Source: Euptelea pleiosperma (taxonomy: Eukaryota > Streptophyta > Magnoliopsida > Ranunculales > Eupteleaceae). Taken from it: a DNA stretch of 64,000 nucleotides. A program made the position numbers and the translations under genes. Location: the NCBI GenBank assembly GCA_035048495.1, contig CM068549.1:7485822-7549821 (forward strand), read 5' to 3'. Shown here piece by piece: positions 43,870-55,717 of the stretch (within the stretch, counting starts at the first letter, position 1; every line of letters starts with the position of its first letter). Under the pieces are notes generated by a model. That model did no database searches. It was not told the origin of the DNA and saw only the letters and a list, made by a program, of their open reading frames with translations.

Positions 43870-44457
43870 CTTAGTATAATGACTAGGTGACATGTGCTTG
43901 TGGCCTCGCAAGGGTTCCGATGGGAGGTGGCCTAGTCCTGAGATATCTTTCTTTTCACACTATATTACGGGATACACTTTCTTATGGGATGTCTTTACTT
44001 TTTCACTTTCTTATGGGATGCTTTATTTTTTAGTATAATGGCTAGGTAGCACGTGCTCGTGGCTTCACAAGGGTTTCAACAGGAGGTGGCTTATGCCTTG
44101 GGATGTTTTCAATTTTTAGTATAATGGCTATGTAGCACATGCTCGTGGCCTCACAAGGGTTTCAACGGGAGGTGGCTTATACCTCGAGATATTTTCAATT
44201 CTTAATATAATGGCTAGGTACCATGTGCTCGTGGCCCCACAAGGGTTTCAACGGGAGATGGCTTATGCCTTGGAATGTTTTCAATTTTTAGTATAGTGGT
44301 TAGGTGGCACATGCCCGTGGCCTCATAAGGGTTTCAACGGGAAGTGGCTTATGCCTTGGGATATTTTCAATTCTTAGTATAATGGCTAGGTAGCACGTGC
44401 GCGTGCCCTCACAAGGCTTCCAATGGGATATGGCTTATGTCTTGGGATGATTTCATT
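43870..44457 (+). repeat. 86-bp tandem repeat running into the gap
   Basis: AGTATAATGGCTAGGTAGCA followed by 'cgtgctcgtggcctcacaag' and 'ggtttcaacgggaggtggct' recurs at 44032, 44118, 44204, 44290 and 44376 with exact 86-bp spacing, plus an older copy at about 43873. It is cut by the scaffold gap, so its true size is unknown. Confidence 0.88.
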
Positions 44458-44557
44458 NNNNNNNNNNNNNNNNNNNNNNNNNNNNNNNNNNNNNNNNNNN
44501 NNNNNNNNNNNNNNNNNNNNNNNNNNNNNNNNNNNNNNNNNNNNNNNNNNNNNNNNN
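44458..44557. other. Assembly gap, exactly 100 N
   Basis: A run of 100 N, the usual placeholder for a gap of unknown size. The sequence on the two sides is unrelated (86-bp repeat on the left, 177-bp satellite on the right), so the join is a scaffolding decision and does not show a real junction. Confidence 0.98.
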
Positions 44558-45232
44558 TCTAATTGGACTCAGTTTGTGCGTTACATTCCTAAGCTTATAA
44601 CATTGACTTTTTCCGCAACCGGACACAGTAATTTGACTCAATCTCTTCCATTACAATTGTTTAAACACATTGAAGTCAGGAAAAAGATTCCGGACGGTCC
44701 GAAACAAGTTTGCTCCATCCGTGCGTCAATGTCTCTAATTGCACTCAGTTTGTGTGTTACATTCCTAAGCCTTACTAGTGACTTGTTCTCACCGATCTCG
44801 TAATTTGACTCTAATCTCTATTACAATTGTTTAATACATTTGAAGTGTTGAAAAGATTCGGGACAGTCGAAACAAGTTTGCTCCATCGTGCGTCAATGAC
44901 TCTAATTGGACTTAGTTTGGCGTTACATTCCAAGTCTATAACTAGTGACTTGTTTCTCGCCGGACCTCGTAATTGACCCATATCTTCTATAACAATTGTT
45001 TTAAACCATTTGAAGTGTTGGAATAAGATTCGGACTGTAAAACAAGTTTGCCCCATCCGTGCGTCAATGACTCTAATGACTCATTGTTGCGTTACCTTCC
45101 GAAGCTTATAACAAGTGACTTTTTTCGCAACCGGACCTGGTAATTTGACTCAATCTTCCATTACAATTGTCCTAAACACATTGAAGTCTTGGAACAAGAT
45201 TCGGGATGGTCGAAACAAGTTTGCTCCATCCC
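44558..45232 (+). repeat. HOR unit 0 (partial; last monomers)
   Basis: It starts within monomer 9 of the A type and continues through monomers 10-12. It carries many single-base losses compared with later units, probably sequencing or consensus error next to the gap. Confidence 0.8.
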
Positions 45233-47303
45233 GTGCGTCAATGACTCTAATTGGATCAGTTTGTGTTCACATTCCTAAGGCTATAACAACTATGACTTGT
45301 TTCCAAACCGACCTCGTAATTTGACTCAATATCTTCTATTACAATTATTAAACACATTTTAAGTGTAGGAACAACATTCGGACTGTCGAACAAGTTTTCC
45401 CCATCCGTGCGTCAATGACTCTAATTGGACTCATTAATGCGTTACATTCCTAAGCTTAACAAGTGACTTTTTCGCAACCGGAACAGTAATTTGACTCAAT
45501 CTCTTTATTACAATTGTTTAAACACATTTGAACTGTGGAACAAGATTCGGGACTGTCGAAACAAGTTTGCCCCATCCTGCGTCAATGACTCCAATTGACT
45601 CAGTTTGTGCGTTACTTCCTAAGCTTATAACAATGATTTCTTCACAACCGAACCTGTAATTTGACTCAATCTCTTCTATTACAATTTTAAACACATTTGA
45701 AGTCTTAGAACAAGATTCGGGACAGTCGAAACAAGTTGCTCCATCCGTGCGTCAATGTCTCTAATTGGACTTCCAGTTTGTGTGTTACATCCTAAGACTA
45801 TAACTGGTGACTTGTTCTGAACCGGACCCTCGTAAATTGACTCAATATCTTCTATTACAATTGTTTAAACACATTTGAAGTTAGGAACAAGTTCGGACTG
45901 TCGGAACAAGTTTACCCCATCCCGTGCTCATGACTCTAATTGGACTCAGTTTTGCGTTAACATTCCTAAGCTTAAACAAGTGACTTTTTAGCAACCGGAC
46001 CACGTAATTAGACTCAATCTCTTCTATTACAATTGTTAACAGATTTGAAGTCTTGGAACAAGATCGGATGGTCGAAACAAGTTTGCTCCATCCGTGCGTC
46101 AATGTCTCTAATTGGATTCAGTTTGTGTGTCACATTCCTAAGGCTATAACTAGTGTCTTGTTCTCAACCGGACCTATAATTTGACTCAATATCTTCTATT
46201 AGAATTGTTGAAACACATTTGAATTGTAAATAAGATTCAGGACTGTCGAAACAAGTTTGCCCCATCTGTGCGTCAATGACTCTAATTGGACTCAGTTTGT
46301 GCGTTACATTCCTAAGCTTAATAACAAGTGACTTTTTCGCAACCGGATCACGTAATTTGACTCAATCTCTTCCATTACAATTGTTTAAACACATTTGAAG
46401 TCTTCGAACAAGATTCGGGACAGTCGAAACAAGTTTGCTCCATCCGTGCGTCAATGTCTCTAATTGGACTCAGTTTGTGTGTTACATTAAGCCTATAACT
46501 TGTGACTTGTTCTCAACCGGACCTCGTAATTTGACTAAATATCTTCTATTACAATTGTTTAAACACAGTTGAAGCGTTGGAACAAGTTTGCCCCATCCGT
46601 GCTTCAATGACTCTAATTGGACTCAGTTTGTGCGTTACATTCCTAAGCTTTAACAGTGATTTTTCACAACCGAACCTGGTAATTTGACTCAATCTCTTCT
46701 ATTACAATTGTTTAAACACATTTGAAGTCTTAGAACAAAGATTCGGGACAGTCGAAACAAGTTTGCTCCATCCGTGCGTCAATGTCTCTAATTGCACTCA
46801 GTTTGTGTGTTACATTCCTAAGCCTATAACTAGTGACTAGTTCTCAACCGGATCTCGTAATTTGACTCTATATCTTCTATTACAATTGTTTAAATACATT
46901 TGAAGTGTTGGAAAAAGATTCGGGACAGTCGAAACAAGTTTGCTCCATTCGTGCGTCAATGACTCTAATTGGACTTAGTTTGGGCGTTACATTCCGAAGT
47001 CTATAACTAGTGACTTGTTCTCGACCGGACCTCGTAATTTGACCCAATATCTTCTATAACAATTGTTTTAACACATTTGAAGTGTTGGAATAAGATTCGG
47101 GACTGTAAAACAAGTTTGCCCCATCCGTGCGTCAATGACTCTAATTGGACTCAGTTTGTGCGTTACCTTCCGAAGCTTATAACAAGTGACTTTTTCGCAA
47201 CCGGACCTGGTAATTTGACTCAATCTCTTCCATTACAATTGTCTAAACACATTTGAAGTCTTGGAACAAGATTCGGGATGGTCGAAACAAGTTTGCTCCA
47301 TCC
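45233..47303 (+). repeat. HOR unit 1, haplotype D/A'
   Basis: Monomer 1 has GACTCTAATTGGAT; monomer 9 (near 46607) has the A' form TTCACAACCGAACC. It is 2071 bp long, about 31 bp short of the norm, through many scattered small deletions concentrated before about 46750. Confidence 0.8.
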
Positions 47304-49409
47304 GTGCGTCAATGTCTCTAATTGGATTCAGTTTGTGTGTCACATTCCTAAGGCTATAACTAGTGACTTGTTCTCAACCGGACCACGTAATTTGACTCAA
47401 TATCTTCTATTACAATTATTTAAACACATTTTAAGTGTAGGAACAACATTCGGGACTGTCGTAACAAGTTTGCCCCATCCGTGCGTCAATGACTCTAATT
47501 GGACTCAGTTTATGCGTTACATTCCTAAGCTTATAACAAGTGACTTTTTCGCAACCGGAACAGGTAATTTGACTCAATCTCTTTTATTACAATTGTTTAA
47601 ACACATTTGAACTGTTGGAACAAGATTCGGGACTGTCGAAACAAGTTTGCCCCATCCGTGCGTCAATGACTCAAATTGGACTCAGTTTGTGCGTTACATT
47701 CCTAAGCTTATAACAAGTGATTTCTTCACAACCGAACCTGGTAATTTGACTCAATCTCTTCTATTACAATTGTTTAAACACATTTGAAGTCTTAGAACAA
47801 GATTCGGGACAGTCGAAACAAGTTTGCTCCATCCGTGCGTCAATGTCTCTAATTGGACTCAGTTTGTGTGTTACATTCCTAAGACTATAACTGTGACTTG
47901 TTCTGAACCGGACCTCGTAAATTGACTCAATATCTTCTATTACAATTGTTTAAACACATTTGAAGTGTAGGAACAAGATTCGGACTGTCGGAACAAGTTT
48001 GCCCCATCCGTGCGTCAATGACTCTAATTGGACTCAGTTTGTGCGTTACATTCCTAAGCTTATAACAAGTGACTTTTTAGCAACCGGACCACGTAATTTG
48101 ACTCAATCTCTTCTATTACAATTGTTTAAACAGATTTGAAGTCTTGGAACAAGATTCGGGATGGTCGAAACAAGTTTGCTCCATCCGTGCGTCAATGTCT
48201 CTAATTGGATTCAGTTTGTGTGTCACATTCCTAAGGCTATAACTAGTGTCTTGTTCTCAACCGGACCTCATAATTTGACTCAATATCTTCTATTAGAATT
48301 GTTGAAACACATTTGAATTGTAGAAATAAGATTCAGGACTGTCGAAACAAGTTGCCCCATCTGTGCGTCAATGACTCTAATTGGACTCAGTTTGTGCGTT
48401 ACATTCCTAAGCTTATAACAAGTGACTTTTTCGCAACCGGATCACGTAATTTGACTCAATCTCTTCCATTACAATTGTTTAAACACATTTGAAGTCTTCG
48501 AACAAGATTCGGGACAGTCGAAACAAGTTTGTTTGCTCCATCCGTGCGTCAATGTCTCTAATTGGACTCAGTTTGTGTGTTACATTCCTAAGCCTATAAC
48601 TTGTGACTTGTTCTCAACCGGACCTCGTAATTTGACTAAATATCTTCTATTACAATTGTTTAAACACAGTTGAAGCGTTGGGAACAAGTTTGCCCCATCC
48701 GTGCTTCAATGACTCTAATTGGACCTCAGTTTGTGCGTTACATTCCTAAGCTTATAACAAGTGACTTTTTCGCAAACCGGACCACGTAATTTGACTCAAT
48801 CTCTTCCATACAATTGTTTAAACACATTTGAAGTCTGGGAACAAGATTCGGGACGGTCGAAACAGTTTGCTCCATCCGTGCGTCAATGTCTCTAATTGCA
48901 CTCAGTTTGTGTGTTACATTCCTAAGCCTATAACTAGTGACTAGTTCTCACCCGGATCTCGTAATTTGACTCTATATCTTCTATTACAATTGTTTTAAAT
49001 ACATTTGAAGTGTTGGAAAAGGATTCGGGACAGTCGAAACAAGTTTGCTCCATTCGTGCGTCAATGACTCTAATTGGACTTAGTTTTGGGCGTTACATTC
49101 CGAAGTCTATAACTAGTGACTTGTTCTCGACCGGACCTCGTAATTTGACCCAATATCTTCTATAACAATTGTTTTAACACATTTGAAGTGTTGGAATAAG
49201 ATTCGGGACTGTAAAACAAGTTTGCCCCATCCGTGCGTCAATGACTCTAATTGGACTCAGTTTGTGCGTTACCTTCCGAAGCTTATAACAAGTGACTTTT
49301 TCGCAACCGACCTGGTAATTTGACTCAATCTTTTCCCATTACAATTGTCTAAACACATTTGAAGTCTTGGAACAAGATTCGGGATGGTCGAAACAAGTTT
49401 GCTCCATCC
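47304..49409 (+). repeat. HOR unit 2, haplotype V/A
   Basis: Monomer 1 has GTCTCTAATTGGAT; monomer 9 (near 48709) is the A form. Length 2106 bp, with small insertions such as an extra GTTT near 48530. Confidence 0.85.
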
Positions 49410-51513
49410 GTGCGTCAATGACTCTAATTGGATTCAGTTTGTGTGTCACATTCCTAAGGCTACAACTAGTGACTTGTTCTCAACCGGACCTCGTAATTTG
49501 ACTCAATATCTTCTATTACAATTATTTAAACACATTTTAAGTGTAGGAAAAACATTCGGGACTGTCGTAACAAGTTTGCCCCTCCGTGCGTCAATGACTC
49601 TAATTGGACTCAGTTTATGCGTTACATTCCTAAGCTTATAACAAGTGACTTTTTCGCAACCGGAACAGGTAATTTGACTCAATCTCTTTTATTACAATTG
49701 TTTAAACACATTTGAACGTTGGAACAAGATTCGGGACTGTCGAAACAAGTTTGCCCCATCCGTGCGTCAATGACTCAAATTGGACTCAGTTTGTGCGTTA
49801 CATTCCTAAGCTTATAACAAGTGATTTCTTGACATCCGAACCTGGTAATTTGACTCAATCTCTTCTATTACAATTGTTTAAACACATTTGAAGTCTTAGA
49901 ACAAGATTCGGGACAGTCGAAATAGTTTGCTCCATCCGTGCGTCAATGTCTCTAATTGGACTCAGTTTGTGTGTTACATTCCTAAGACTATAACTGGTGA
50001 CTTGTTCTGACCGGACCCTCGTAAATTGACTCAATATCTTCTATTACAATTGTTTAAACACATTTGAAGTGTAGGAACAAGATTCGGGACTGTCGGAACA
50101 AGTTTACCCCATCCGTGCGTCAATGACTCTAATTGGGACTCAGTTTGTGCGTTACATTCCTAAGCTTATAACAAGTGACTTTTTAGCAACCGGACCACGT
50201 AATTTGACTCAATCTCTTCTATTACAATTGTTTAAACAGATTTGAAGTCTTGGAACAAGATTCGGATGGTCGAAACAAGTTTGCTCCATCCGTGCGTCAA
50301 TGTCTCTAATTGGATTCAGTTTGTGTGTCACATTCCTAAGGCTATAACTAGTGTCTTGTTCTCAACCGGACCTCATAATTTGACTCAATATCTTCTATTA
50401 GAATTGTTGAAACACATTTGAATTGTAGAAATAAGATTCAGGACTGTCGAAACAAGTTTGCCCCATCTGTGCGTCAATGACTCTAATTGGACTCAGTTTG
50501 TGCATTACATTCCTAAGCTTATAACAAGTGACTTTTTCGCAACCGGATCACGTAATTTGACTCAATCTCTTCATTACAATTGTTTAAAACACATTTTGAA
50601 GTCTTCGAACAAGATTCGGGACAGTCGAAACAAGTTTGCTCCCATCCGTGCGTCAATGTCTCTAATTGGACTCAGTTTGATGTGTTTACATTCCTAAGCC
50701 TATAACTTGTGACTTGTTCTCAACCGGACCTCGTAATTTGACTAAATATCTTCTATTACAATTGTTTAAACACAGTTGAAGCGTTGGAACAAGTTTGCCC
50801 CATCCGTGCTTCAATGACTCTAATTGGACTCAGTTTGTGCGTTACATTCCTAAGCTTATAACAAGTGATTTCTTCACAACCGAACCTGGTAATTTGACTC
50901 AATCTCTTCTATTACAATTGTTTAAACACATTTGAAGTCTTAGAACAAGATTCGGGGACAGTCGAAACAAGTTTGCTCCATCCGTGCGTCAATGTCTCTA
51001 ATTGCACTCAGTTTGTGTGTTACATTCCTAAGCCTATAACTAGTGACTAGTTCTCAACCGGATCTCGTAATTTGACTCTATATCTTCTATTACAATTGTT
51101 TAAATACATTTGAAGTGTTGGAAAAAGATTCGGGACAGTCGAAACAAGTTTGCTCCATTCGTGCGTCAATGACTCTAATTGGACTTAGTTTGGGCGTTAC
51201 ATTCCGAAGTCTATAACTAGTGACTTGTTCTCGACCGGACCTCGTAATTTGACCCAATATCTTCTATAACAATTGTTTTAACACATTTGAAGTGTTGGAA
51301 TAAGATTCGGGACTGTAAAACAAGTTTGCCCCATCCGTGCGTCAATGACTCTAATTGGACTCAGTTTGTGCGTTACCTTCCGAAGCTTATAACAAGTGAC
51401 TTTTTCGCAACCGGACCTGGTAATTTGACTCAATCTCTTCCATTACAATTGTCTAAACACATTTGAAGTCTTGGAACAAGATTCGGGATGGTCGAAACAA
51501 GTTTGCTCCATCC
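49410..51513 (+). repeat. HOR unit 3, haplotype D/A'
   Basis: Length 2104 bp. It shares private variants with unit 5: CATCCGAACC in monomer 3, an altered GTCGAAATA tract after it, and GTGCATTAC in monomer 7. Confidence 0.85.
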
Positions 51514-53615
51514 GTGCGTCAATGTCTCTAATTGGATTCAGTTTGTGTGTCACATTCCTAAGGCTATAACTAGTGACTTGTTCTCAACCGGACCACGTAA
51601 TTTGACTCAATATCTTCTATTACAATTATTTAAACACATTTTAAGTGTAGGAACAACATTCGGGACTGTCGTAACAAGTTTGCCCCATCCGTGCGTCAAT
51701 GACTCTAATTGGACTCAGTTTATGCGTTACATTCCTAAGCTTATAACAAGTGACTTTTTCGCAACCGGAACAGGTAATTTGACTCAATCTCTTTTATTAC
51801 AATTGTTTAAACACATTTGAACTGTTGGAACAAGATTCGGGACTGTCGAAACAAGTTTGCCCCATCCGTGCGTCAATGACTCAAATTGGACTCAGTTTGT
51901 GCGTTACATTCCTAAGCTTATAACAAGTGATTTCTTCACAACCGAACCTGGTAATTTGACTCAATCTCTTCTATTACAATTGTTTAAACACATTTGAAGT
52001 CTTAGAACAAGATTCGGGACAGTCGAAACAAGTTTGCTCCATCCGTGCGTCAATGTCTCTAATTGGACTCAGTTTGTGTGTTACATTCCTAAGACTATAA
52101 CTGGTGACTTGTTCTGAACCGGACCTCGTAAATTGACTCAATATCTTCTATTACAATTGTTTAAACACATTTGAAGTGTAGGAACAAGATTCGGGACTGT
52201 CGGAACAAGTTTGCCCCATCCGTGCGTCAATGACTCTAATTGGACTCAGTTTGTGCGTTACATTCCTAAGCTTATAACAAGTGACTTTTTAGCAACCGGA
52301 CCACGTAATTTGACTCAATCTCTTCTATTACAATTGTTTAAACAGATTTGAAGTCTTGGAACAAGATTCGGGATGGTCGAAACAAGTTTGCTCCATCCGT
52401 GCGTCAATGTCTCTAATTGGATTCAGTTTGTGTGTCACATTCCTAAGGCTATAACTAGTGTCTTGTTCTCAACCGGACCTCATAATTTGACTCAATATCT
52501 TCTATTAGAATTGTTGAAACACATTTGAATTGTAGAAATAAGATTCAGGACTGTCGAAACAAGTTTGCCCCATCTGTGCGTCAATGACTCTAATTGGACT
52601 CAGTTTGTGCGTTACATTCCTAAGCTTATAACAAGTGACTTTTTCGCAACCGGATCACGTAATTTGACTCAATCTCTTCCATTACAATTGTTTAAACACA
52701 TTTGAAGTCTTCGAACAAGATTCGGGACAGTCGAAACAAGTTTGCTCCATCCGTGCGTCAATGTCTCTAATTGGACTCAGTTTGTGTGTTACATTCCTAA
52801 GCCTATAACTTGTGACTTGTTCTCAACCGGACCTCGTAATTTGACTAAATATCTTCTATTACAATTGTTTAAACACAGATGAAGCGTTGGAACAAGTTTG
52901 CCCCATCCGTGCTTCAATGACTCTAATTGGACTCAGTTTGTGCGTTACATTCCTAAGCTTATAACAAGTTACTTTTTCGCAACCGGACCACGTAATTTGA
53001 CTCAATCTCTTCCATTACAATTGTTTAAACACATTTGAAGTCTGGGAACAAGATTCGGGACGGTCGAAACAAGTTTGCTCCATCCGTGCGTCAATGTCTC
53101 TAATTGCACTCAGTTTGTGTGTTACATTCCTAAGCCTATAACTAGTGACTAGTTCTCAACCGGATCTCGTAATTTGACTCTATATCTTCTATTACAATTG
53201 TTTAAATACATTTGAAGTGTTGGAAAAAGATTCGGGACAGTCGAAACAAGTTTGCTCCATTCGTGCGTCAATGACTCTAATTGGACTTAGTTTGGGCGTT
53301 ACATTCCGAAGTCTATAACTAGTGACTTGTTCTCGACCGGACCTCGTAATTTGACCCAATATCTTCTATAACAATTGTTTTAACACATTTGAAGTGTTGG
53401 AATAAGATTCGGGACTGTAAAACAAGTTTGCCCCATCCGTGCGTCAATGACTCTAATTGGACTCAGTTTGTGCGTTACCTTCCGAAGCTTATAACAAGTG
53501 ACTTTTTCGCAACCGGACCTGGTAATTTGACTCAATCTCTTCCATTACAATTGTCTAAACACATTTGAAGTCTTGGAACAAGATTCGGGATGGTCGAAAC
53601 AAGTTTGCTCCATCC
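51514..53615 (+). repeat. HOR unit 4, haplotype V/A (reference unit used here)
   Basis: 2102 bp with all twelve monomers readable. Monomer 8 (52753-52908) is the 156-bp form. Monomer 8 ends with CACAGATGAAG, a variant shared with unit 7. Confidence 0.9.
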
Positions 53616-55717
53616 GTGCGTCAATGACTCTAATTGGATTCAGTTTGTGTGTCACATTCCTAAGGCTACAACTAGTGACTTGTTCTCAACCGGACCTCGT
53701 AATTTGACTCAATATCTTCTATTACAATTATTTAAACACATTTTAAGTGTAGGAACAACATTCGGGACTGTCGTAACAAGTTTGCCCCATCCGTGCGTCA
53801 ATGACTCTAATTGGACTCAGTTTATGCGTTACATTCCTAAGCTTATAACAAGTGACTTTTTCGCAACCGGAACAGGTAATTTGACTCAATCTCTTTTATT
53901 ACAATTGTTTAAACACATTTGAACTGTTGGAACAAGATTCGGGACTGTCGAAACAAGTTTGCCCCATCCGTGCGTCATTGACTCAAATTGGACTCAGTTT
54001 GTGCGTTACATTCCTAAGCTTATAACAAGTGATTTCTTCACATCCGAACCTGGTAATTTGACTCAATCTCTTCTATTACAATTGTTTAAACACATTTGAA
54101 GTCTTAGAACAAGATTCGGGACAGTCGAAATAAGTTTGCTCCATCCGTGCGTCAATGTCTCTAATTGGACTCAGTTTGTGTGTTACATTCCTAAGACTAT
54201 AACTGGTGACTTGTTCTGAACCGGACCTCGTAAATTGACTCAATATCTTCTATTACAATTGTTTAAACACATTTGAAGTGTAGGAACAAGATTCGGGACT
54301 GTCGGAACAAGTTTGCCCCATCCGTGCGTCAATGACTCTAATTGGACTCAGTTTGTGCGTTACATTCCTAAGCTTATAACAAGTGACTTTTTAGCAACCG
54401 GACCACGTAATTTGACTCAATCTCTTCTATTACAATTGTTTAAACAGATTTGAAGTCTTGGAACAAGATTCGGGATGGTCGAAACAAGTTTGCTCCATCC
54501 GTGCGTCAATGTCTCTAATTGGATTCAGTTTGTGTGTCACATTCCTAAGGCTATAACTAGTGTCTTGTTCTCAACCGGACCTCATAATTTGACTCAATAT
54601 CTTCTATTAGAATTGTTGAAACACATTTGAATTGTAGAAATAAGATTCAGGACTGTCGAAACAAGTTTGCCCCATCTGTGCGTCAATGACTCTAATTGGA
54701 CTCAGTTTGTGCATTACATTCCTAAGCTTATAACAAGTGACTTTTTCGCAACCGGATCACGTAATTTGACTCAATCTCTTCCATTACAATTGTTTAAACA
54801 CATTTGAAGTCTTCGAACAAGATTCGGGACAGTCGAAACAAGTTTGCTCCATCCGTGCGTCAATGTCTCTAATTGGACTCAGTTTGTGTGTTACATTCCT
54901 AAGCCTATAACTTGTGACTTGTTCTCAACCGGACCTCGTAATTTGACTAAATATCTTCTATTACAATTGTTTAAACACAGTTGAAGCGTTGGAACAAGTT
55001 TGCCCCATCCGTGCTTCAATGACTCTAATTGGACTCAGTTTGTGCGTTACATTCCTAAGCTTATAACAAGTGATTTCTTCACAACCGAACCTGGTAATTT
55101 GACTCAATCTCTTCTATTACAATTGTTTAAACACATTTGAAGTCTTAGAACAAGATTCGGGACAGTCGAAACAAGTTTGCTCCATCCGTGCGTCAATGTC
55201 TCTAATTGCACTCAGTTTGTGTGTTACATTCCTAAGCCTATAACTAGTGACTAGTTCTCAACCGGATCTCGTAATTTGACTCTATATCTTCTATTACAAT
55301 TGTTTAAATACATTTGAAGTGTTGGAAAAAGATTCGGGACAGTCGAAACAAGTTTGCTCCATTCGTGCGTCAATGACTCTAATTGGACTTAGTTTGGGCG
55401 TTACATTCCGAAGTCTATAACTAGTGACTTGTTCTCGACCGGACCTCGTAATTTGACCCAATATCTTCTATAACAATTGTTTTAACACATTTGAAGTGTT
55501 GGAATAAGATTCGGGACTGTAAAACAAGTTTGCCCCATCCGTGCGTCAATGACTCTAATTGGACTCAGTTTGTGCGTTACCTTCCGAAGCTTATAACAAG
55601 TGACTTTTTCGCAACCGGACCTGGTAATTTGACTCAATCTCTTCCATTACAATTGTCTAAACACATTTGAAGTCTTGGAACAAGATTCGGGATGGTCGAA
55701 ACAAGTTTGCTCCATCC
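53616..55717 (+). repeat. HOR unit 5, haplotype D/A'
   Basis: 2102 bp. It shares CATCCGAACC, GTCGAAATA and GTGCATTAC variants with unit 3, exactly two units upstream, which supports a 4.2-kb duplication step. Confidence 0.9.

Noticed and set aside
44032..44457. CRISPR-like array
   Set aside because: The 86-bp units are contiguous tandem copies without unique spacers, and the context is a plant nuclear genome.
44423..44803. A 126-codon open frame spanning the gap
   Set aside because: It is translated through 100 N and joins two unrelated repeats.
51514..53615. A canonical CENP-B box in the satellite
   Set aside because: The dyad TTCG-N7-CGAA shares only part of the CENP-B core and lacks the final CGGG, so I call it a box-like dyad and not a CENP-B box.
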